A stretch of 34,628 nucleotides of DNA, taken from the NCBI GenBank assembly GCA_016284045.1, contig JAEEOB010000181.1, forward strand, positions 1 through 34,628. Direction: 5' to 3'. The position numbers and the translations under genes were made by a program. The notes beneath the pieces were generated by a model. The model made no database searches and was not told the DNA's origin. It was given only the letters and a program-made list of their open reading frames with translations. This DNA comes from Bacteroidaceae bacterium. Lineage in GTDB: Bacteria; Bacteroidota; Bacteroidia; Bacteroidales; Bacteroidaceae. Of the stretch, positions 17,079 through 25,821 are shown piece after piece; the first letter of the stretch is position 1, and each line of letters opens with the position of its first letter.

Positions 17079-17855
17079 TCATTCGCTTCGCAGTGCTTCA
17101 AAGAGCATGTCGATAGCCGCCTGTGCGTCCAACGTGCTTTCGTAGAGACTGACGAACTTTGAGCCGATTATGGCACCGGAGGCGTTCTGGAAAGCCGCCT
17201 CAAGTGTGGGCTTATTCGAGATACCGAAACCAATCATACGTGGGTTCCGCAGTCCCATCGAGTTGATTCGTTCGAAATACGCTTGTTTGGCAGCGTTAAA
17301 CGATTTCTGTGCGCCTGTGGTGGAGGCGGAGGAGACCATATAGATGAAACCGTCTGTGTGAGAGTCTATAAATCGGATGCGATCCTCGCTTGTCTCTGGT
17401 GTTATCAGCATGATGATGCGGAGGCCGTGTCTGTCTGCAACGGGTTTGAATTCATCCAGATAGTCTTTAAAGGGAAGGTCGGGAATGATTACTCCGTCAA
17501 TTCCCACTGCTACGCAACGTTCACAGAATGCCTCGAATCCGAATTGCATAATCGGGTTCAGATACCCCATCAGTATCAGTGGGATATCCACGGTCTTACG
17601 GATATCTTCCAGCTGACTGAACAGCAAGCGGAGTGTCATACCGTTGCGCAGGGCTTTGCTCGATGCGTTCTGTATCACCACGCCATCAGCCATCGGATCG
17701 GAAAATGGTATGCCGATTTCTATCATGTCTATGCCGTTCTTGGCTAACGTCTCTATCGTCTCAGCTGTCCCCTCCAATGTGGGATGACCGGCACAGAAGT
17801 AAATCGACAGAATCTGCTGCCGTTTCTCGATAAATAATTTGTTAATTCTGTTCAT
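17079..17855 (-). CDS. trpA: Tryptophan synthase alpha chain
   Basis: This 258-residue protein is a TIM-barrel TrpA of normal length. Catalytic residues are visible as Glu46 and Asp57 in MIEIGIPFSDPMADG, eleven residues apart as in the Salmonella enzyme (Glu49/Asp60). The phosphate-binding part is GFGISNKP followed by GAIIGSKFV. It cleaves indole-3-glycerol phosphate to indole, which passes to TrpB. The start overlaps the stop of trpF by 4 bp (ATGA), indicating translational coupling. It is the last gene of the trp operon. Confidence 0.97.
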   Translation of the reverse strand: MNRINKLFIEKRQQILSIYFCAGHPTLEGTAETIETLAKNGIDMIEIGIPFSDPMADGVVIQNASSKALRNGMTLRLLFSQLEDIRKTVDIPLILMGYLNPIMQFGFEAFCERCVAVGIDGVIIPDLPFKDYLDEFKPVADRHGLRIIMLITPETSEDRIRFIDSHTDGFIYMVSSASTTGAQKSFNAAKQAYFERINSMGLRNPRMIGFGISNKPTLEAAFQNASGAIIGSKFVSLYESTLDAQAAIDMLFEALRSE

Positions 17856-18472
17856 GATGTTCGTATGTTATTGATTAATTGTTTTAGTAACTCAACCGAT
17901 TTCATGGCTGGAGCAATTTCGAATCGTGAATTTAAGTCTATACCTGCAAATCGTGAATGCTGCAATTTCATCAGTCGTGATGCGTCATCTGGTCCGATGC
18001 CGCCTGTCAAGATAAACGGCTTGTCACCTCGGTAAAGGTCGAGTAATGACCAGTCGAACTGCTTGCCGCTTCCACCATATTCCCGACATGGACTTTCAAA
18101 AAGGAAATAATCAACGTAGGGCATAAAGGCTTTTGTGGTCGAGAAGGCTTTGCCGTCTGATATACTCAACATCTTGATTATCTGAATGTCGGTCGGAAGC
18201 ATTTTGCGTAAGTCGGAGCAAAAATCTGCACTTTCATTTCCGTGTAGTTGCACGATATCCAACCCGAATCCATCGCATTTTTCTAAAATTTCGGTCACCG
18301 TGCTGCTCACGAACACACCCGCACGTTTGCACTGAGTGGGAAGATAAGCAGGCTTAGTGCTGACATAACGGCTCGAACCCTCATAAAAGATAAACCCCAT
18401 ACAGTCAACGCCCAGTGCCTCCACCTCGCGGATATTCTCAGCGTCCCGCATCCCGCAGACTTTGATTTTCAT
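17852..18472 (-). CDS. trpF: Phosphoribosylanthranilate isomerase
   Basis: This 206-residue protein shows the TrpF landmarks: KVCGMRDAENI with catalytic-type Cys6, VQLHGNE, KMLSI, YGGSGKQFDW and ILTGGIGPDDA. It converts N-(5-phosphoribosyl)anthranilate to CdRP. The position that usually carries the catalytic Asp (just before the GGxG motif) is Glu126 here (FLFESPCREYGGSG), read as GAA in the DNA. The change is conservative and the gene is otherwise intact. It overlaps trpA by 4 bp and follows trpC after a 115-bp repeat-rich spacer. Confidence 0.95.
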   Translation of the reverse strand: MKIKVCGMRDAENIREVEALGVDCMGFIFYEGSSRYVSTKPAYLPTQCKRAGVFVSSTVTEILEKCDGFGLDIVQLHGNESADFCSDLRKMLPTDIQIIKMLSISDGKAFSTTKAFMPYVDYFLFESPCREYGGSGKQFDWSLLDLYRGDKPFILTGGIGPDDASRLMKLQHSRFAGIDLNSRFEIAPAMKSVELLKQLINNIRTS

Positions 18473-18587
18473 CGGTTAATTCGTATTTGTTTTTTGTATT
18501 GATAATCCTATATTGTCCTATTACCACCAATAATATCCTATTTTATCTTATAATCTCCTATAATCTCTTATCATCTCACAGTCTTAT
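18473..18587. repeat. Degenerate ATAATCTCCT-type spacer between trpC and trpF
   Basis: The spacer is built of short related units (ATAATCCTAT, ATAATATCCTAT, ATAATCTCCT, ATAATCTCTT, ATCATCTCAC) with a period near 10 bases. No gene or terminator was seen in it. Confidence 0.5.
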
Positions 18588-19391
18588 CTAACCCACCACC
18601 TTTTCAATAAACTCTCCAAGCGCCTCACCCGGTTCATCACACCGCATGAACGTCTCGCCAATCAGGAATCCCCTGAATCCGGCTTCACGAAGCTCACGTA
18701 CTGTCTGTGGCTGGCTGATACCGCTCTCCGACACCAGCACATAGTCTTCCGGCAACAGCGATGCCAGACGGAACGACGTGGCAACATCGGTGTGGAACGT
18801 TCCCAAATGTCGGTTATTTACCCCGACCATATCGATATTTTCACCCACATAGTCCAATTCCGATTCTGAGTGAATTTCAAGCAGTATCTCAAGACCCAGA
18901 TCATGGGCAAGACGCGCAAATCGGCGGCATTCATCCTTTTTCAGGTCGCTTGCTATCAGCAACACAGCATCTGCTCCCATCAGACGGGCCTCAAACAACT
19001 GATACTCATCTATGATAAAATCCTTACGCAATATCGGGGTGTCTGTCACCAACCGACGTGCTGTCTCCAAAAACTGCTGACAACCACCGAAATAATGCTT
19101 ATCCGTCAGTATCGATATGCCACTAGCCCCATGAAGCGAGTAGGAAAGTGGAATCTCCTCGGCCTTACCGCTTTCTTTAATCCATCCTTTCGACGGTGAA
19201 CGCCGTTTGAATTCAGCAATGATGCCTGAAGAGGAAGTGCTAAGCCGCCGAGACATTGAAATCACCTCGTGCCGACCCCCGCTAATGTATTGCTCCGCTT
19301 CTTTGCTGATGACACTCATCGGATGCAGCATCTTGCTCCTTTCCACTTCCACACGCTTATGCGCTACTATCTCTTCTAATATATCCTTCAT
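18588..19391 (-). CDS. trpC: Indole-3-glycerol phosphate synthase
   Basis: This 267-residue protein has the IGPS motifs in order: IIAEFKRRSPSKGWI with the catalytic-type Lys, ILTDKHYFGGCQQFL, ILRKDFIIDEYQLFEARLMGADAVLLIAS with a second conserved Lys, LEILLEIHSESEL, VGVNNRHLGTF and LVSESGI. It closes the indole ring from CdRP. It is a single-domain enzyme, not fused to TrpF as in Escherichia coli. It lies in the operon after trpD, separated by about 130 bp of AT-rich spacer with TTTAATCC/TTATCTAATCC units. Confidence 0.97.
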   Translation of the reverse strand: MKDILEEIVAHKRVEVERSKMLHPMSVISKEAEQYISGGRHEVISMSRRLSTSSSGIIAEFKRRSPSKGWIKESGKAEEIPLSYSLHGASGISILTDKHYFGGCQQFLETARRLVTDTPILRKDFIIDEYQLFEARLMGADAVLLIASDLKKDECRRFARLAHDLGLEILLEIHSESELDYVGENIDMVGVNNRHLGTFHTDVATSFRLASLLPEDYVLVSESGISQPQTVRELREAGFRGFLIGETFMRCDEPGEALGEFIEKVVG

Positions 19392-19519
19392 CTTATTCCT
19401 AATGTTTGGGGTTTATTATTAAATCATAATAGCTTTAATTCAATTTAATCCTATTTAGCCCTAAAAAATCTTATCTAATCCAATTTGAAAAAAAATCAAA
19501 AATCTAAATAATTCGTAAA

Positions 19520-20515
19520 TCACGAATTGATTTCTACAAATTTCTTGAATGCATTTAATGCGCGCCCGCTGTCAAGTGATTCGCGTGCCTCCGCGATTGA
19601 CTCGTCGATACTTTTGTTGTAGTCCATCACGCTGATACCACATGCTGCATTGGCCAGTATCACGTTCTTCTGTGCTTCAGTGCATGTGCCTTCAAGCACA
19701 CTGTCGAACACGCTCATCGCCTCAGATGCTGTGTTTCCGCCATAGATGTCGGCTGGCTTCACGTAGTTAAGGCCGAGGTCTTTCGGCGTATATACTTTCT
19801 CAAACACGTTTGTCGAGAACTTGAATCCGCTTGTCAGAGAAATCTCGTCGTAGCCGTCGTAGCTGGTTACCACACCGAAATTGTCGCCTATTTTCTGGTG
19901 AATGTTCGTATAAAGACGCAATTGGCTCTGATTGGCTGTCCCGTGAAGTGAGTTCTTAGGACGGCAGGGATTCACCAGCGGACCGAGCAGATTAAAGCAA
20001 GTGGGCAATTGCATGGCTTTACGTGTGGGACCTACGAACTTCATCCCGTAGGCAAACAAGGGGGCATGCAGATAGCAGATGCCAGCCTCGTCGAGTGAAC
20101 GGCGTAGCGTGTCTAAGTCTGATGTGAATTTCACGCCATGGCCCTCAAGCACGTTGCTGGCACCGCTCACTGATGTGCTTGCGCCGTTGCCATGTTTGGT
20201 AACTTTATACCCTGCTCCTGCAATTACGAATGCTGAGCAGGTGGATATGTTGAACGTGTTTTTGCAGTCGCCGCCTGTTCCCACGATATCCAGTGTGTCA
20301 TAGTCGTCCAAGTCAACGGATTTGCCTGTCTCTAACAGCGCGTCACGGAACCCCAGCAGTTCATCCACGCTCACGCCGTGCATCTGGATGCCCATCAGCA
20401 GGGCGGCTATCTGCTCTGCCTTGTACTTCTCTTGGGTGATACCAATCATGATGTCGTGGGTCTCCTCACGGCTCAGCTCTTTTCCCTCTACCAGTTTCTC
20501 TAAATAATTTTTCAT
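19520..20515 (-). CDS. trpD: Anthranilate phosphoribosyltransferase
   Basis: This 331-residue protein is a full-length TrpD. The PRPP-binding loop reads VGTGGDCKNTFNIST near residue 80, followed by VTKHGN and SVSGASNVLE; the RKAMQLPTCFNLLGPLVNP segment binds anthranilate. The sixth residue of the usual GTGGDG loop is Cys here. It transfers the phosphoribosyl group from PRPP to anthranilate. It follows trpG by about 100 bp, a spacer containing TTCTTCATTTTCC and ACTATTCACTT motifs found elsewhere in the window. Confidence 0.97.
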   Translation of the reverse strand: MKNYLEKLVEGKELSREETHDIMIGITQEKYKAEQIAALLMGIQMHGVSVDELLGFRDALLETGKSVDLDDYDTLDIVGTGGDCKNTFNISTCSAFVIAGAGYKVTKHGNGASTSVSGASNVLEGHGVKFTSDLDTLRRSLDEAGICYLHAPLFAYGMKFVGPTRKAMQLPTCFNLLGPLVNPCRPKNSLHGTANQSQLRLYTNIHQKIGDNFGVVTSYDGYDEISLTSGFKFSTNVFEKVYTPKDLGLNYVKPADIYGGNTASEAMSVFDSVLEGTCTEAQKNVILANAACGISVMDYNKSIDESIAEARESLDSGRALNAFKKFVEINS

Positions 20516-20612
20516 TTTTCTGCTATAATTTTAATTGTTAAATACTTAATTCTTCATTTTCCAGTTTTCTTGCTTGTACATCTGCAAATGTAAATACACT
20601 ATTCACTTAAAA

Positions 20613-21182
20613 TTATTCTTCATGAGTAATCCAGTTTTCCATTATACGTTTCCCGTCTGGAGTGAGCACGCTCTCAGGATGAAATTGGATGCCGCGGATG
20701 TCATACTTCGTGTGGCGCATCGACATGATATAGCCTTCTTCACTCAGACTTGTCACTTCCAGACAGGAGGGCAGTCCCTCATGGCGGACCACCCATGAGT
20801 GATAACGCCCGACTTCGATGGTGTCCGACAGACCCTCAAACAGATAGTCGTGTACCGTTACAATGGCAGGGGTGCAGACACCGTGAAACACTTCGCTGAG
20901 ATTCACAAGGCTACCGCCAAATACCTCACCGATGGCCTGATGGCCTAGACAAACACCTAATATCGGTTTCTTACCCGCATATTGCCGGATTACATCCATC
21001 AACAGGCCAGATTCGCTTGGGATGCCAGGACCGGGCGACAAGATAATCTTGTCGAAATCCTTAAGCGATTCCAATACAAACTGGTCGTTTCTGAAAACGC
21101 TCACTTCGCAGCCTGTTTCTTTTACCAAATGCGACAGATTATACGTGAAACTGTCGTAATTATCTATGATTACTATCTTCAT
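20613..21182 (-). CDS. trpG: Anthranilate synthase glutamine amidotransferase subunit
   Basis: This 189-residue class I glutamine amidotransferase has the catalytic triad Cys78 (ILGVCLGHQAIGE), His168 and Glu170 (GIQFHPESVLTPDG). It starts MKIVIIDNYDSFTYNL, the typical beginning of TrpG/PabA, and has the LSPGPGIP oxyanion-region motif. It supplies ammonia to TrpE. Its position directly after trpE (about 43 bp) makes TrpG much likelier than PabA, though a shared role is possible. Confidence 0.95.
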   Translation of the reverse strand: MKIVIIDNYDSFTYNLSHLVKETGCEVSVFRNDQFVLESLKDFDKIILSPGPGIPSESGLLMDVIRQYAGKKPILGVCLGHQAIGEVFGGSLVNLSEVFHGVCTPAIVTVHDYLFEGLSDTIEVGRYHSWVVRHEGLPSCLEVTSLSEEGYIMSMRHTKYDIRGIQFHPESVLTPDGKRIMENWITHEE

Positions 21183-21225
21183 AAAAAAACTCTGTGGTTT
21201 GAAATTATTCTATTAATCGTAAATC

Positions 21226-22629
21226 CTAAAGTGTTTCTGCCTGCGCAATTGCTTTCCTGAGCGCACCCAGTTTGTTGTTTACCTCTTGCAGCTCGTATTC
21301 CTCATCGCTTTTTGCCACTATACCGCCGCCGGCCTGAAACCACAGCTCGTTGTTTCTGCTCACGAATGTGCGGATGGTAATGGCTTGGTTCAGGCTGCCG
21401 TTCATTCCGATAAAACCGATACAGCCGCCGTAGGCACCGCGGTTATGAGGCTCGTAGGCGGAAATCAGCTGCATCGCACGTACTTTAGGCGCTCCCGACA
21501 ATGTGCCGGCAGGGAAGGTGTCGATAAAGGCTTTCACTGGGTCTGCATCAACATCCAGCTCTCCACTCACACGGCTTACTAAGTGTATCACGTGGGAGTA
21601 GTATTGCATATCTTTGTAGAATTCCACTTTTACGTCGTGGCAGTTGCGGCTCAGATCGTTACGGGCAAGATCAACCAGCATCACGTGCTCTGCATTCTCC
21701 TTCGGGTCGTTCTTCAGATAAAGTGCGTTTTTACGGTCTTCATCTGGATTACCTGTCCTTCTCGTCGTTCCAGCAATAGGGTCGATATATGCACGGCGCC
21801 CCTCAATACGACAGTGAGTCTCTGGTGAGGAACCGAAGATTCGGTAGCCGCCGAAATCGAAATAGAAGAGGTAGGGTGAAGGGTTGATACTGCGTAGGGC
21901 GCGGTATAACTTGAAGTCGTCACCTTCATAACGTTGAATGAAACGGCGTGACAGCACTATCTGAAACACGTCACCACGTAGGCAGTGGATGATTCCCTTT
22001 CGGATATTCGCTTTGTGCTCCTCATCGGTCAGTGTGGAACGGCAGTCACCAACAGGATGAAACTCGTAAGCATGGGCACGGCGGTTCATGATGTCGTTCT
22101 CCAGAACATCAAGGTCGTCTTCCTCCCCTTCGCTCAACAGCTCAACGATGATGAGCTCATTGCGAAAATGGTCGAACACGATGATGTCTTTATATAAAAT
22201 GTAAATCAGATCCGGGGCGTCGTTCTCCTCCCGTGTCTCGTCTTTCACTTCGATATCCTCGAAATAACGGACGGCATTGAATGATGTGAATCCGTATAGT
22301 CCGCAGTAGTTGGTGTAATCACCGCTGATCTCAAACGAATGGATAAAGTCGTTGATTACCTGATCCGACTGATATTCCCGGTCAACAGGACGCTCATAAA
22401 TCTTCCCGTCGGGATATTCGCTGATCGCAATTCCATGAGAAATCCTCACACTTCCTATCGGATGCAGGCCGATAAATGATTTTGAGTTCTCACCACTATG
22501 ATAATCAGAACTTTCCATTAACGCCGACTGAGGATAATCATCTCGCACTTTCATATATGCACTCACTGGAGTGACTAAATCACCAAGCACTTTCTTGCTT
22601 GCCGTTCTGTATTTGTATGTTGCTTCCAT
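21226..22629 (-). CDS. trpE: Anthranilate synthase component I
   Basis: This 467-residue protein carries the chorismate-binding domain motifs: FQIVLSRRF, FDFGGYRIFGSSPE, DPIAGTTRRTGNPDED, LVDLARNDLSRNC, AGTLSGAPKVRAMQLI and YGGCIGFIG. The N-terminal ALMESSD resembles the LLES motif that forms the tryptophan feedback site in this family, so the enzyme is probably Trp-inhibited. It makes anthranilate from chorismate with ammonia from TrpG. It is the second structural gene of the operon, about 180 bp after trpB. Confidence 0.97.
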   Translation of the reverse strand: MEATYKYRTASKKVLGDLVTPVSAYMKVRDDYPQSALMESSDYHSGENSKSFIGLHPIGSVRISHGIAISEYPDGKIYERPVDREYQSDQVINDFIHSFEISGDYTNYCGLYGFTSFNAVRYFEDIEVKDETREENDAPDLIYILYKDIIVFDHFRNELIIVELLSEGEEDDLDVLENDIMNRRAHAYEFHPVGDCRSTLTDEEHKANIRKGIIHCLRGDVFQIVLSRRFIQRYEGDDFKLYRALRSINPSPYLFYFDFGGYRIFGSSPETHCRIEGRRAYIDPIAGTTRRTGNPDEDRKNALYLKNDPKENAEHVMLVDLARNDLSRNCHDVKVEFYKDMQYYSHVIHLVSRVSGELDVDADPVKAFIDTFPAGTLSGAPKVRAMQLISAYEPHNRGAYGGCIGFIGMNGSLNQAITIRTFVSRNNELWFQAGGGIVAKSDEEYELQEVNNKLGALRKAIAQAETL

Positions 22630-22654
22630 TAAAAGTAAGTTGTTTTTTTATGTT

Positions 22655-22795
22655 TTTTTCTAGGCTTCCTAGGCATTTCTAAGCATTTTTAGGCAATCAT
22701 AGGCATTTTTAGGCAATCCGAAGCTTTCTAGGTTTTCTAGGCTTTCTGGGCTTCCTTGCTTTCCATGCATTCCTGGGCTAGGCATTTTAGAATTT
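22655..22795. repeat. Degenerate TAGGCATTTT repeat array between trpB and trpE
   Basis: About a dozen imperfect units of the form (T)AGGC followed by A/T- and pyrimidine-rich bases repeat with a spacing near 10 bases (for example TAGGCATTTTTAGGCAATC at 22690-22717). No gene was seen. No U-rich terminator hairpin was seen. Confidence 0.55.
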
Positions 22796-22812
22796 TCTGA
22801 TAAATGCTTCCC

Positions 22813-23994
22813 TCATCCGTTAAAATACTTCAAATAGGTAATCATATCTTTGTCCCCTCTACCGCTTACGGTCAGCACAACCACATCATCGGGGTTGAAT
22901 TTCATCTTGGGAAGCACTCCCAAGGCATGGGCTGATTCCAATGCGGGGATAATACCCTCTGTGCGTGTCAGCTCCAGTGCGGCGGCAAGTGCTTCGTCAT
23001 CGTTCACTGCCAGCACTCGGGCTCGTCCGCTTTCATATAGATGACAATGTATGGGACCCGTACCAGGATAGTCCAGACCGGCAGAGATGCTGTAGGGCTC
23101 CACAATTTGACCGTCGTCGGTCTGCATCAGCTTGATACGTGAGCCATGCAGGATGCCCGTGGTGCCGATTTCCATTGATGCGGCGGTCATATATGTGTCG
23201 ATCCCCTTGCCACCGGCTTCTGCCAATACGATTCTTACATTTTCGTTATCCAGGAAATGATAGATGGTGCCGGCTGCATTCGAACCACCGCCCACGCAGG
23301 CTATCAGATAGTCGGGCCAGGTGCGGCCGGTTTTCTCCTCAAGCTGCCATTTCAGCTCTTCGGAAATCACGCTCTGCAAACGGGCGACAAGGTCGGGGTA
23401 GGGATGTGGACCCACAGTCGATCCAATGATGTAAAATGTGTCGGAAGGATGACAGCACCAGTCGCGGATAGCTTCATTCGTCGCGTCTTTCAGCGTCTTA
23501 TTACCTGAATAAACCGGGCACACCTCGGCGCCTAGCATCTTCATGCGCTCAACATTCGGACGCTGACGCTCAACATCGGTTGCACCCATATACACCGTGC
23601 AGGGCATATCCATCAGCGCACAGGCGGTGGCGGTGGCAACACCATGCTGACCGGCACCTGTCTCAGCGATGATGCGGGTCTTACCCATCTTCTTCGCTAT
23701 CAGAATCTGACCCAGAGAGTTGTTGATTTTATGGGCACCTGTGTGGTTTAGATCCTCCCGTTTCAGATACAGATGGCATCCGTAGCGCTCGCTCATCCGG
23801 CGGGCGAAGTATAAGGGCGACGGACGGCCTACATAGTCACGGAGAAGGGTGTGAAACTCCTGCTTGAATTCGTCACTCTCAATAATTGGAAGATAGGCTT
23901 CCTTCAAATCTTCAACGGTCTTATACAGGATCTCGGGAACATAACTGCCTCCGTAGTTCCCGTAGAAGCCGTTGGCATCTACTTGATACTTCAT
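22813..23994 (-). CDS. trpB: Tryptophan synthase beta chain
   Basis: The start at 23994 (MKYQVDANGFYGNYGGSYVPE) is chosen because it gives the usual TrpB beginning and about 393 residues; the in-frame extension to 24108 runs through the attenuator hairpin and is untranslated leader. The PLP-binding Lys89 lies in HTGAHKINNSLGQ, and the phosphate-cup motif is GGGSNAAG. NHTGAHKINN and GRGDKDM near the C-terminus are family hallmarks. It condenses indole with serine using PLP. It is the first structural gene of the operon, the usual Bacteroidota order. Confidence 0.97.
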   Translation of the reverse strand: MKYQVDANGFYGNYGGSYVPEILYKTVEDLKEAYLPIIESDEFKQEFHTLLRDYVGRPSPLYFARRMSERYGCHLYLKREDLNHTGAHKINNSLGQILIAKKMGKTRIIAETGAGQHGVATATACALMDMPCTVYMGATDVERQRPNVERMKMLGAEVCPVYSGNKTLKDATNEAIRDWCCHPSDTFYIIGSTVGPHPYPDLVARLQSVISEELKWQLEEKTGRTWPDYLIACVGGGSNAAGTIYHFLDNENVRIVLAEAGGKGIDTYMTAASMEIGTTGILHGSRIKLMQTDDGQIVEPYSISAGLDYPGTGPIHCHLYESGRARVLAVNDDEALAAALELTRTEGIIPALESAHALGVLPKMKFNPDDVVVLTVSGRGDKDMITYLKYFNG

Positions 23995-24019
23995 ATTGTA
24001 AAGAAATTTGTATTGCGGG

Positions 24020-24064
24020 AAAAATATACAACGGAGCCTGGCGTAAGTTACGACAGGCTCCGTT
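24020..24064 (-). terminator. trp attenuator terminator
   Basis: On the minus strand AACGGAGCCTG (24064-24054) pairs perfectly with CAGGCTCCGTT (24040-24030); the loop contains a further CGTAA/TTACG stem. Five U follow at 24024-24020. It lies 26 bp before the trpB ATG and just after the leader peptide, so it would end transcription when Trp is plentiful. Confidence 0.82.
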
Positions 24065-24100
24065 ACAAATAATTCTCTCTCTAATTTATAATCTATAGTG

Positions 24101-24171
24101 ACTGGCAATTATCATACGGCAGCTACAATCGGCTTACGACTTTTTCGGTCTTAAGCTTTGCCATCGCCAGT
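24101..24171 (-). promoter_or_regulatory. trp leader 1:2 pause hairpin covering the Trp codons
   Basis: Within the leader RNA, ACTGGC (24171-24166) pairs with GCCAGT (24106-24101), ATGGCA (24164-24159) with TGCCGT (24121-24116), and GCTTA (24156-24152) with TAAGC (24136-24132). The 5' arm contains both Trp codons. A 6-base stretch CGTAAG of the 3' arm can also pair with CTTACG (24047-24042) in the terminator loop, a possible but short antiterminator. Confidence 0.6.
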
Positions 24172-24193
24172 ATTTATTGCTCTTTAATTGCAT
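24134..24193 (-). CDS. trpL: trp operon leader peptide
   Basis: A 19-codon frame encodes MQLKSNKYWRWQSLRPKKS, with Trp at residues 9 and 11 (TGG CGA TGG). Tryptophan is rare, and two of them in a 19-residue peptide ahead of trpB and a terminator hairpin is the classic attenuation layout: stalling at scarce Trp-tRNA changes the folding of the downstream RNA. The start is the only ATG in the frame and lies shortly after a plausible promoter. The spacing (70 bases from stop to terminator stem) is a little longer than in Escherichia coli. It is too short to be found by ordinary gene callers. Confidence 0.78.
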   Translation of the reverse strand: MQLKSNKYWRWQSLRPKKS

Positions 24194-24210
24194 TTTCTCT
24201 AAATTTTCCG

Positions 24211-24241
24211 CAAATTAACGACAAATTTCTTTATTATCCAA
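24211..24241 (-). promoter_or_regulatory. Probable trp operon promoter
   Basis: TTG (24241-24239), a 20-bp spacer and TTAATTTG (24218-24211) match the Bacteroidetes consensus except for one base in the -7 element. The leader-peptide ATG follows 17 bp later. Confidence 0.5.
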
Positions 24242-24322
24242 CTTTTTGCTTACTTTTTTTTACTATATACGGAATATTCACTTTTTATGCATTATTTGCT
24301 TTCTTTTATCCTTGCTTAACAA

Positions 24323-25804
24323 CTAATAAGCCTTTGCTATCAGCACACGGTATTTGGCCTCTTTGCCGCTGACCATGTCGATGCCTGGTTTCTGTTCCAC
24401 TCCGAACGGGACGCAGCGTATGGTAGCTTGGGTGTCATCTTTGATTTTTGCCTCTGTTTCAACGGTGCCATCCCAAGGGCAGAGGAAGAAACCGCCATCC
24501 TTTACCTTTTCTTTGAACTCATCGTAGCTCTCACATTCATAGATATGGCTGTCGCGGAATGCAACGGCTTTCTTGTAGATGTTTTCCTGAATCTGGTCGA
24601 GAAGATTCTTCACGTAGGCTTCGATTCCATCGAGGCTGACAGTCTCTTTTTCAAGCGTGTCGCGGCGCATCACCTCAACTGTGCCGTTCTCCAAGTCGCG
24701 TGAGCCGATAACCAGCCGCACAGGGATGCCTTTCAGCTCGTAATCGGCAAACTTAAAGCCGGGACGTTTGTTGTCGGCATTGTCGTATTTCACGCTGATG
24801 CCCATCGATTTCAGGTTTGAGGCAATCTCACCTGCTTTTGCGTTCAGTGCCTCAAGCTGCTCGCCGGTCTTCCATATAGGAACAATCACTACCTGAAGTG
24901 GAGCAAGTGCCGGAGGCAGCACCAGACCATTGTCGTCGGAGTGGGTCATGATAAGTGCGCCCATCAGACGGGTGCTCACACCCCACGATGTGGCCCATGC
25001 GTATTCAGGCTTGTTGTCTTTGTTCAGGAACTGCACGTCGAACGCCTTGCCGAAGTTCTGACCGAGGAAATGAGATGTGCCGCTCTGAAGGGCTTTCCCG
25101 TCCTGCATCATTGCCTCAATGGTGTAAGTGTCCAAAGCTCCTGCGAAACGCTCAGTCTCGCTCTTCACACCCTGAACCACGGGGACTGCCATATATTTCT
25201 CTGCAAACTCAGCATATATCTTGAGCATCAGTTTTGCGCGGTCTTCTGCTTCTTCTTTTGTGGCATGGGCTGTGTGTCCCTCCTGCCAGAGGAACTCTGA
25301 GGTACGAAGGAACAGACGGGTGCGCATCTCCCACCGCATCACGTTACACCACTGGTTGCACAGTATAGGGAGGTCGCGGTAGGAACGGATCCAGTTGCGG
25401 TAGGTGTTCCATATAATCGTCTCTGAGGTTGGACGGATAATCAGCTCCTCCTCAAGGCGGGCATTCGGGTCAACGACCACGCCGTCGCCCTCGGCGTTCG
25501 TCTTCAGACGGTAGTGGGTCACTACGGCACATTCTTTTGCAAAGCCTTCCACGTGCTCTGCCTCGCGGGAGAGAAACGATTTCGGGATCAGCAGCGGGAA
25601 ATAGGCGTTCTGAACACCGGTTTCCTTAAACATGCCATCTAAGGTCTGTTGCATTTTTTCCCATATCGCATATCCGTAAGGCTTTATCACCATGCAGCCG
25701 CGTACATCCGACTGCTCGGCCAAATCAGCCTTTACTACTAATTGATTATACCACTCAGAGTAATTTTCGCTGCGCTTGGTCAGCTCTTTCAGTTCTTTTG
25801 CCAT
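24323..25804 (-). CDS. proS: Proline--tRNA ligase (short, eukaryote/archaea-like type)
   Basis: This 493-residue class II aminoacyl-tRNA synthetase lacks the editing insertion of the long bacterial ProS and has the C-terminal extension of the short type, ending in a Tyr (VLIAKAY). Motif 2 is [31 protein letters not shown] near residue 145. The C-terminal region has FFLCPWDG and ATIRCVPF, positions of zinc-ligand type. It charges tRNA-Pro with proline. It stands alone; the upstream dispersed repeat carries a perfect promoter ending about 19 bp before the ATG. Confidence 0.97.
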   Translation of the reverse strand: MAKELKELTKRSENYSEWYNQLVVKADLAEQSDVRGCMVIKPYGYAIWEKMQQTLDGMFKETGVQNAYFPLLIPKSFLSREAEHVEGFAKECAVVTHYRLKTNAEGDGVVVDPNARLEEELIIRPTSETIIWNTYRNWIRSYRDLPILCNQWCNVMRWEMRTRLFLRTSEFLWQEGHTAHATKEEAEDRAKLMLKIYAEFAEKYMAVPVVQGVKSETERFAGALDTYTIEAMMQDGKALQSGTSHFLGQNFGKAFDVQFLNKDNKPEYAWATSWGVSTRLMGALIMTHSDDNGLVLPPALAPLQVVIVPIWKTGEQLEALNAKAGEIASNLKSMGISVKYDNADNKRPGFKFADYELKGIPVRLVIGSRDLENGTVEVMRRDTLEKETVSLDGIEAYVKNLLDQIQENIYKKAVAFRDSHIYECESYDEFKEKVKDGGFFLCPWDGTVETEAKIKDDTQATIRCVPFGVEQKPGIDMVSGKEAKYRVLIAKAY

Positions 25805-25821
25805 TGTATTTTATTTTTTTT

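Noticed and set aside
23995-24108. Longer N-terminus for trpB
   Set aside because: The extension reads through the attenuator hairpin and is absent from normal TrpB starts.
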